From Clostridiales bacterium (GTDB lineage Bacteria > Bacillota > Clostridia > Lachnospirales > Anaerotignaceae), in the NCBI GenBank assembly GCA_018364635.1, contig JAGZLR010000024.1, positions 1 through 31,946 of the forward strand: 31,946 nucleotides of DNA. Reading direction: 5' to 3'. The notes under the pieces are model-generated. The model was not told where the DNA came from and made no database searches. It worked only from the letters and a program-made list of their open reading frames with translations. Made by a program: the position numbers and the translations under genes. The stretch's first letter is position 1. Every line of letters starts with the position of its first letter. Of this stretch, positions 26,234 through 31,946 are shown in pieces.

Positions 26234-27015
26234 AGGAAGGAAATCCCTCTCGTTTCTACTGCTAAGTGAACTCCGTCACCAAATAATGCATAAATATTAT
26301 TTCTTTTAATCTCAAGCTGGTTCAAAATAAATTTCTTAACAAAATCATTTTTAGGTTTATGCACAATTTCTTCTGGCTTAGCATATTGTGAGATTGTGCC
26401 TTGGTTGATAATTAGGACATGATCAGATAAAGTTAATGCTTCTTCTGGATCGTGAGTGACTATGATTGTTGTCAAGTGATATTCTCTAGCAATTGTTTTG
26501 ATCCGATCTTTGATTGATTCCTTGATGACACCATCTAATGCAGATAATGGTTCATCAAGCAACAACACCTTCGGTTTCATAACCATAGTCCTAGCAAGCG
26601 CCACTCTTTGCTTCTGCCCTCCTGAAAGTTGGTCAACTCTCTTCAAAAGGTGTTCCCTTAAACCTAATAAGTCAATTAATTCCTCAACTTCCTCTTTTGT
26701 TGAAACATTCGGCTTATTTTTTAGTCCATAGGTAATATTTTTATATACATTTAGATTAGGAAACAAAGCATAGTCTTGAAAAACAATGTTAAACCCTCTT
26801 TTTTCCATTGGTACATTTGTCAAATCCTCACCATGATATAAAATTTGTCCCTCATCAGCATTTACAGTCCCTAAAATTAAATTAAGCAGTGTTGTCTTTC
26901 CACAACCAGATGGCCCCAATATCGATACGATTTCTCCATCATTTACCTGTAAACAAATATTCTTTAGAACAGGTACCCCATCAAATGACTTCTGGATATT
27001 ATTAAGTTCTAACAC
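26230..27015 (-). CDS. ABC transporter ATPase (AEP uptake)
   Basis: 261 residues. Walker A GPSGCGKTT at ~34-42, Q-loop VFQDYALFPN, signature LSGGQKQRVALART, Walker B VLLLDEPLSALD and the H-loop VTHDPEEA are all present. It fits the PotA/FbpC/PhnT-type importers and powers the fused permease downstream. The C-terminal regulatory domain is short. Start is GTG 27015 with AAAGGAG 8 nt upstream. First gene of the AEP operon. The gap 27016-27244 holds a 7-bp palindrome AAGAAAT/ATTTCTT (27059-27073), which could be an operator, but no convincing promoter was found. Confidence 0.92.
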   Translation of the reverse strand: MLELNNIQKSFDGVPVLKNICLQVNDGEIVSILGPSGCGKTTLLNLILGTVNADEGQILYHGEDLTNVPMEKRGFNIVFQDYALFPNLNVYKNITYGLKNKPNVSTKEEVEELIDLLGLREHLLKRVDQLSGGQKQRVALARTMVMKPKVLLLDEPLSALDGVIKESIKDRIKTIAREYHLTTIIVTHDPEEALTLSDHVLIINQGTISQYAKPEEIVHKPKNDFVKKFILNQLEIKRNNIYALFGDGVHLAVETRGISFL

Positions 27016-27181
27016 CTTGCCTACTCCTTTCTAGCTCTGCGTAAATTTATTTAAAACCAAGAAATGATTTCTTTACTCTGTTCAACAGCAATTGAAGTCT
27101 ATCATATTTTTTATTACTTAATCCATCCGACAAATTTTAAGTCTTTGTTAAGCTAACGTAAAACTCGTCCTCCCCAAAAGA

Positions 27182-27215
27182 AAAAAGCGATATAATTTTC
27201 ATTATATCGCTTTTT
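27182..27215 (-). terminator. Rho-independent terminator of the glycan operon
   Basis: Perfect 15-bp stem AAAAAGCGATATAAT (27182-27196) and ATTATATCGCTTTTT (27201-27215) with a 4-nt loop, T-rich on both strands. It lies 30 bases past the GtrA-like gene; the AEP operon starts beyond it. Confidence 0.92.
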
Positions 27216-27244
27216 ATTACAACAGTTGAACTTACGAAGTGGCT

Positions 27245-27659
27245 CTATAAATTATTTGTATCTTTAAAAACATGCTTTTTTCCTATAAAGTAATTTAAAA
27301 CTATAACAAAGAAAGTTAAAAACGCCTTACAAGGAAGCTTGCTTAAATGTAATGTTTCTACCATAAAAACAAGACCAAACAAATCAATCAGCATCGTCGC
27401 GCCTCTAGCCAATAAAAATCTAACAAACTCTTTTACAAGTCCTATAAAATTTTTTGCATGACTTTTAAATACAATATTTTTATTGATTACATAGGCTGTA
27501 AGCTTGACAATAATAAGTGTAAAAAAATTGGAAACCTTATAATCTATTCCACATAGAACCAAAAACTGAAAAAATATTTTCAATAAAAGTAATAACACCA
27601 AAAACTCCATATAAAATAAATTTTCTATTTAATATCTTCTTTTTTATTTTTTCAATCAC
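27245..27659 (-). CDS. GtrA-family membrane protein, probably frameshifted near its 5' end
   Basis: The downstream frame (from ATG 27610, 121 residues) has three of the four expected helices, with VINKNIVFKS, FLLARGATMLIDLFGLVFMV and LNYFIGKKHVFK matching GtrA. The missing first helix is present one base out of frame: GTG 27659 starts an open stretch that reads KFILYGVFGVITFIENIF before running to a stop. Removing one base in the A6 run at 27569-27574 joins them into a single ~138-residue GtrA protein. So the gene is either broken, read by slippage, or affected by a sequencing error. GtrA proteins are thought to flip polyprenyl-phosphate sugars in partnership with GtrB, encoded just upstream here; the start overlaps that gene by 8 bases. 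Confidence 0.72.
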
Positions 27660-28596
27660 GTTTCATTTCCATCTTTCTAACCCTATATTGCGTATCTTCC
27701 AATATCTTTCTGTTTGCAGCAATAATATCTGCAAGTAAACCAATAACAATAATTTGTACTCCCATTAAAATAAGTATTGCAGCAAGTATCAATGATTGTG
27801 TATGCCCATTTCCTTCTCCATGAAAAACAAAATACAAAAATCTAAATCCAATAAAAGTACCAAAGAAGGATATAATTGTTCCAAATGTACTAAAAAACTT
27901 TAAAGGCTTGTACATCATGAAAGAACGCACAATCACTGAAGCCGAACGCTTCATATACCGCCACATACTGCTAAAAAGCCTGGAAGGTCTTGTTTCCCCG
28001 TTTGTTCTAATAGGAACAGAAGTCATCGCTATTTTATTATGCCCTGCCTGTATAATTGTCTCTAACGTATATGTATATTCATTCGTTACATTTAATCGCA
28101 GCGCAGCCTCTTTAGAATAAGCTCGAAATCCACTGGGTGCATCTGGAATATCTGTGCCAGAAGCTACACGCACAACCCAACTTCCAAAATGTTGAAATTT
28201 TTTCTTTTTCCAGGAAAAATGTTCTGTTTGATCAATAGGCCTTTCCCCAATAACAATATCAGCTTTTTCCTCCAGTATTGGTTTTACTAACTTTTCAATA
28301 TCTGCCCCATAGTACTGATTATCCGCATCCGTATTGACGATAATATCTGCACCTAAACGTAAGCAAGCGTCAAGTCCTGCCATAAAACCTCGGGCAAGCC
28401 CTTTGTTTTGCTTAAAGGAAACAACATGATGAAAGCCAAGTTCTTTAGCTACTTCTACTGTTCGATCTGTACTTCCATCGTTAATTATCAAATATTCAAT
28501 TTCATCTATACCATCAATATGCTTTGGCAAATCATTATACGTAATTCCTAGCGTTTCCTCTTCATTGAAACATGGAATTTGAATGATTAATTTCAT
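27652..28596 (-). CDS. GtrB-like polyprenyl-phosphate glycosyltransferase (GT2)
   Basis: 314 residues. An N-terminal GT-A domain (IIQIPCFNEEETLG, then NDGSTDRTVE at 39-48, metal-binding DAD at 90-92) and two membrane spans (about 225-250 and 268-292) at the C-terminus give the GtrB/DPM1-like layout. It should make a polyprenyl-phosphate-linked sugar on the inner membrane face, which the adjacent GtrA-like protein would help flip. A large GT-C enzyme encoded upstream is the likely user of the donor. It overlaps that gene by 4 bases. The sugar is unknown. Confidence 0.9.
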   Translation of the reverse strand: MKLIIQIPCFNEEETLGITYNDLPKHIDGIDEIEYLIINDGSTDRTVEVAKELGFHHVVSFKQNKGLARGFMAGLDACLRLGADIIVNTDADNQYYGADIEKLVKPILEEKADIVIGERPIDQTEHFSWKKKKFQHFGSWVVRVASGTDIPDAPSGFRAYSKEAALRLNVTNEYTYTLETIIQAGHNKIAMTSVPIRTNGETRPSRLFSSMWRYMKRSASVIVRSFMMYKPLKFFSTFGTIISFFGTFIGFRFLYFVFHGEGNGHTQSLILAAILILMGVQIIVIGLLADIIAANRKILEDTQYRVRKMEMKRD

Positions 28597-30734
28597 TTTT
28601 TCTCCTCTAATCCTTCGATATGCAACAAATACAACGAGTCTCTTAAATACACTACTTCACTGTTTGGATAAATATAATTTGTAATAATATAGGCATCCTT
28701 TATAGGTTCTATCTGTTTGTCTGAATTGATTTCAAGCAGCATAAATGCCCAACATTTATTCTCTTTAGGCCGTAATTCAAAATCTATCAATTCTTCCTCT
28801 TCTTTAACATCAATAGTGAACTCTAACTCTTTGGTATCATGATTAACCGTATCAATATAGGTTCCATTTACCAGCAAATCGAATTCAAAATTTAAATCTT
28901 GAAAAGGAGCAAAATTATAGTTTAATTTTACTTTATATTTTCCAGGCCTCTTCTTTACATAAAAATTTGAAGTCTCTGAACCAAAAACAACATCATTCAG
29001 ACCTATCTCGCTTTCTACAGCAGTCGCTGTTCCGTGTAAATCTTCTAAATTTTCTGGATCAAATCCCATTCCTGTCGTATCATTATATAGTGCTGCACCA
29101 ACCCATGGCGCTTGTATCCCATAAAAACCATCTTCAATCGGTGATTCCGCAGATCCAAAATCAATCTTCATATTTTGATCTACCACTTCTTTATAGTCTA
29201 TCTTTTTGTAGTCCCCATCAAACCAAACATCAACATAAGAAGTATCCAACCCTATATTGGTATCTAAATATAATTCGTCCTCTGGACTTAGATTTTTTAC
29301 AGCATATTTACATACAGCATTAAGATTTCTTGTATTATTTGATAATCTTTTTATATAGGAAACATCAATCACTCCACTGATCACCATGAAAGCCAATAAA
29401 CTGATGCAAAATCCACATTTTAGTTTTTGAGATTTTACTAGAATAAATACGATAGAAAATACAAATAAGATTACAGGCACAATAATTGTATTCACATTTT
29501 GAACTTCATGAGTCAAAGCTCCATAGTTAATGATGTTATTCCATATTGCTAAATCAAAGTTATTTAAAAATCCATAAGAATATAATGATGCCGGCAATGG
29601 AGAATAAATAATTGTCAGTAGTAGCATAATTCCCGATAATATGATTAAAAAAACAATATTTTTATTTTTTCTAATATCTGCATTATAATGGCAAAGAAAG
29701 AAAATAGCAATAATAATGATATAAGGTAGCATTGCACTTGTATATCTTCCCAAAGGAGTCACAATGTTTTGGATTCTATGTACTCCCGAAACAGCGATAA
29801 CTCCCATTTCATATAAGAAAACTGCTAAAATGAAAGGTCTTACATTCTTTTTTAAATTCTTTATATTAAATAAAGCACAAAAAAATAAAGCTGTAAATAT
29901 GAAATACGATGCTGTAAAAAAATAAGTCAACTGATAAAAAATAGATTTCACCAGATCAACAAGATTGTATAAGCTTTCTTTGAGAAGGTCTTGCTCACTT
30001 GCATACCCAACTAAATGACCATTTATTAAATTTCTTGTACTCCAAAAAATGAAAAATATCATAAAAGTAAAAAGAACAGAAAAATAAGCTTTCTTTTCTT
30101 CTCTTATCATCCTCTTCTTTTCTTGATTTTCACAAAAAATATATTCAACAGTAAACGATAAAAAACAAGAAATAAAAAGAACCATGCCTATTGGTTTTGT
30201 CAAATAAACACACCCTAGAGCAGTACCTAAAAGCATCCCATTTTTTATTGATCTATCTTCAACAAAGTTCATAAAAAATAACAATGCAAAGCCCAATAAA
30301 GGGTAATATAACGGTTCTGCCCATACTAAAGAAAAAAGAATCCTTTGCGGTAAAAATATTAAAATAATAGGGAGTATATAATATATTACCTTTCTATCAA
30401 ATAATTTCTTACAGATATAAAATAGTGGAATTAAAAGACTTGTATAGAACAAAACATTAAGAATTTTTATTATTTCATATGCACTAACAGTAGAGCCCGA
30501 AAGAAAGGAAAGGGAAACCATAAAAGGATATAATGGGTAGTATTGCATATGGTTCATAAAACTAAAATTTTCAAAGATAGATTTTGATAATTTAAAATAT
30601 GTTGGTTCATCTAAAGTAATAAACGGTCCAGCAAAATAATTTGACTGAGAAAAATAAAATACTAAAACACATAAAATATAAGAAAAAAACAAAAAATCCC
30701 TTTCATTTCTTTGCTCCAAGGTCACTTTATTCAT
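28593..30734 (-). CDS. GT-C membrane glycosyltransferase with C-terminal beta-sandwich
   Basis: 713 residues. Residues 1-~460 carry ~11-12 hydrophobic segments. The first outer loop holds PFITLDEPTYFKLSKSI (~38-54), the acidic pair expected in GT-C (ArnT/PMT-like) enzymes that use polyprenyl-phosphate sugars. The last ~240 residues are soluble and beta-rich (for example RPGKYKVKLNYNF and LLVNGTYID), resembling a carbohydrate-binding-type sandwich, on the outer face. It probably transfers a sugar supplied by the GtrB/GtrA pair onto a surface glycan. RBS GGAGGAG before ATG 30734. It lies 57 bases downstream of rfbB on the same strand. Exact family and acceptor not known. Confidence 0.75.
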   Translation of the reverse strand: MNKVTLEQRNERDFLFFSYILCVLVFYFSQSNYFAGPFITLDEPTYFKLSKSIFENFSFMNHMQYYPLYPFMVSLSFLSGSTVSAYEIIKILNVLFYTSLLIPLFYICKKLFDRKVIYYILPIILIFLPQRILFSLVWAEPLYYPLLGFALLFFMNFVEDRSIKNGMLLGTALGCVYLTKPIGMVLFISCFLSFTVEYIFCENQEKKRMIREEKKAYFSVLFTFMIFFIFWSTRNLINGHLVGYASEQDLLKESLYNLVDLVKSIFYQLTYFFTASYFIFTALFFCALFNIKNLKKNVRPFILAVFLYEMGVIAVSGVHRIQNIVTPLGRYTSAMLPYIIIIAIFFLCHYNADIRKNKNIVFLIILSGIMLLLTIIYSPLPASLYSYGFLNNFDLAIWNNIINYGALTHEVQNVNTIIVPVILFVFSIVFILVKSQKLKCGFCISLLAFMVISGVIDVSYIKRLSNNTRNLNAVCKYAVKNLSPEDELYLDTNIGLDTSYVDVWFDGDYKKIDYKEVVDQNMKIDFGSAESPIEDGFYGIQAPWVGAALYNDTTGMGFDPENLEDLHGTATAVESEIGLNDVVFGSETSNFYVKKRPGKYKVKLNYNFAPFQDLNFEFDLLVNGTYIDTVNHDTKELEFTIDVKEEEELIDFELRPKENKCWAFMLLEINSDKQIEPIKDAYIITNYIYPNSEVVYLRDSLYLLHIEGLEEKK

Positions 30735-30791
30735 TCCTTTTACTTCTCCTCCTCAACAATATAAAGGTCACGAAATTTCATAAAAATCAGT

Positions 30792-31844
30792 TTACTCATA
30801 AAATTTTTTATAGTAATTCCTATAAGCCTCTGATGTTACATTTTGCAACCATGTTTTGTTTTCTACATACCACTGAATTGTCTCCTGAATGCCACGTTCA
30901 AACGTATACTCCGGTTTCCAGCCAAGCTGCGATGTTATTTTTGTATTGTCAATGGCATATCTTCTGTCATGTCCAGGTCTGTCTTTTACATATTCAATCA
31001 GTGCTTCAGACGCTCCAAGCTCATGTATAATTAACTTAACAATGTCAATATTAGCCTTTTCATTATTTCCACCTATATTATAAATCTCTCCAATTACACC
31101 TTGATGTAAAACAGTTCTTATTGCAGCACAATGATCGCTTACATGAAGCCAATCTCTCACCTGCATACCATCACCATATACAGGCAATTTTTTTCCCGAC
31201 TTACAATTATTAATCATAAGCGGTATCAGTTTCTCAGGAAATTGGTAAGGACCATAATTATTGGAGCAGCGTGTTATATTGATCGGCAAAGCATAAGTCT
31301 CATAATAAGCTCTTACAAACATATCAGCACTTGCTTTTGAAGCTGAGTATGGACTGTTTGGAGAAAGCGGTGTTGATTCATTAAACATCCCTGTTTTACC
31401 CAAAGCACCATAAACCTCATCTGTTGAAACCTGCAAATACTTTACATTCGTTTTATATTCTTTTGAATATTTATCTGAAGGATTAATCTTCCAATATTTT
31501 TTTGCAGTATCAAGAAGCACTTGGGTACCTAAAATATTTGTTTTTAAAAATATTTCAGGATCTTCAATGCTTCTATCTACATGGCTCTCCGCAGCAAAAT
31601 TTACAACAGTATCAATATCATACTGATGAAAGATACTCTCAACCAGCATTCTGTCACAAATATCACCTTTTATAAATTTGTATCGTTCATCTTTTTCTAT
31701 TTCTTTGAGATTTTCCAAATTTCCAGCGTAAGTCAATAAATCCAAATTGATAAGGGTATTAAAATCCTTTTCCTTATCAAGCATTTGTTTTACAAAATTT
31801 GACCCAATAAAGCCTGCTCCCCCAGTTACAAGTATATTTTTCAT
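30792..31844 (-). CDS. rfbB: dTDP-glucose 4,6-dehydratase
   Basis: 350 residues, short-chain dehydrogenase fold. NAD-binding GGAGFIG at 8-14; catalytic Thr141-Asp142-Glu143 in STDEVYG; YxxxK at Tyr166/Lys170 in SPYSASK. These residues distinguish RfbB/RmlB from other epimerases. It converts dTDP-glucose to the 4-keto-6-deoxy sugar, the second step to dTDP-rhamnose. It overlaps the end of rfbA by 4 bases and has GGAGG before ATG 31844. rfbC and rfbD are not in this window and may lie upstream beyond the right edge. Confidence 0.96.
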   Translation of the reverse strand: MKNILVTGGAGFIGSNFVKQMLDKEKDFNTLINLDLLTYAGNLENLKEIEKDERYKFIKGDICDRMLVESIFHQYDIDTVVNFAAESHVDRSIEDPEIFLKTNILGTQVLLDTAKKYWKINPSDKYSKEYKTNVKYLQVSTDEVYGALGKTGMFNESTPLSPNSPYSASKASADMFVRAYYETYALPINITRCSNNYGPYQFPEKLIPLMINNCKSGKKLPVYGDGMQVRDWLHVSDHCAAIRTVLHQGVIGEIYNIGGNNEKANIDIVKLIIHELGASEALIEYVKDRPGHDRRYAIDNTKITSQLGWKPEYTFERGIQETIQWYVENKTWLQNVTSEAYRNYYKKFYE

Positions 31845-31946
31845 ATATTTTCCTCCGCAACACGCATAAGATATTTCCCATAGTCAGTTTTTAGCATAGG
31901 CTGCGCTAATTCAATCAGCTTTTCTTGTGTTATGTAGCCCTTTCTG
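31841..31946 (-). CDS. rfbA: Glucose-1-phosphate thymidylyltransferase, C-terminal end only
   Basis: Only the last ~34 codons are in the window. They read KGYITQEKLIELAQPMLKTD then YGKYLMRVAEENI and stop, the characteristic tail of RfbA/RmlA (KGYI...LEKLAQPL...YGQYL). RfbA makes dTDP-glucose for RfbB. The stop overlaps the rfbB start (ATGA). Identity rests on this short tail and the gene order. Confidence 0.85.
   Translation of the reverse strand, partial: RKGYITQEKLIELAQPMLKTDYGKYLMRVAEENI

Noticed and set aside
27059..27073. Palindrome AAGAAAT-G-ATTTCTT upstream of the AEP operon as an operator
   Set aside because: Not paired with a convincing promoter and easily found by chance in A/T-rich DNA; mentioned only in the ATPase entry.

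Overview
The window is AT-rich DNA from a low-GC Gram-positive bacterium. It is most likely a clostridial, Lachnospiraceae-like gut or rumen Firmicute. The evidence is strong GGAGG-type ribosome sites, many 4-base ATGA gene overlaps, extended -10 promoters, lipoprotein signal peptides with a Gram-positive look, and gene families typical of that group (DUF4300, DHHW/AlgJ, PepSY). No rRNA, tRNA or CRISPR was found.

Left part (1-7417) is a stress-type 'biosynthetic module' of the kind known from Ter/tellurite-associated loci. It holds a YceG-like protein (cut by the window edge), a StiP-type phosphoribosyltransferase-like protein with a Pelota-like tail, a second PRTase with a TRSP domain, and a CitE/HpcH-like lyase, all on the minus strand. 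Divergently, a second YceG-like half is fused to an HtrA-like serine protease. A von Willebrand A protein converges on it from the other side of a shared terminator. An AIM24 protein at 13133 may belong to the same physiology. No TerD gene is in view.

7560-13906: an ECF sigma factor, a membrane anti-sigma-like protein, a lipoprotein, an MBOAT O-acyltransferase and an AlgJ/DHHW protein form one minus-strand run. This suggests regulated O-acetylation of an extracellular glycan. A DUF4300 lipoprotein is divergent, followed by AIM24. 13907-14780 has no intact gene and holds a decayed IS200/IS605 element.

14781-21582: an FMN-binding lipoprotein is translationally coupled to a dCache chemoreceptor. 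Then comes a PepSY-repeat exported protein, a two-component system (kinase and OmpR-type regulator) and a divergent acidic lipoprotein. The three promoters of this last group carry the same two-part box exactly 28 nt upstream of the -10 hexamer, which is a probable regulon of the two-component system.

21699-27015: a 2-aminoethylphosphonate uptake and catabolism operon, in transcription order ABC ATPase, fused two-domain permease, binding protein, PhnW and PhnX. It feeds AEP to phosphonoacetaldehyde and then to acetaldehyde and phosphate.

27245-31946: dTDP-rhamnose-type sugar genes (end of rfbA, then rfbB), a large GT-C membrane glycosyltransferase, a GtrB-like polyprenyl-phosphate glycosyltransferase and a GtrA-like membrane protein. 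The last appears frameshifted in an A6/T6 run. This is a cell-surface glycan synthesis and decoration operon ending at a strong terminator.
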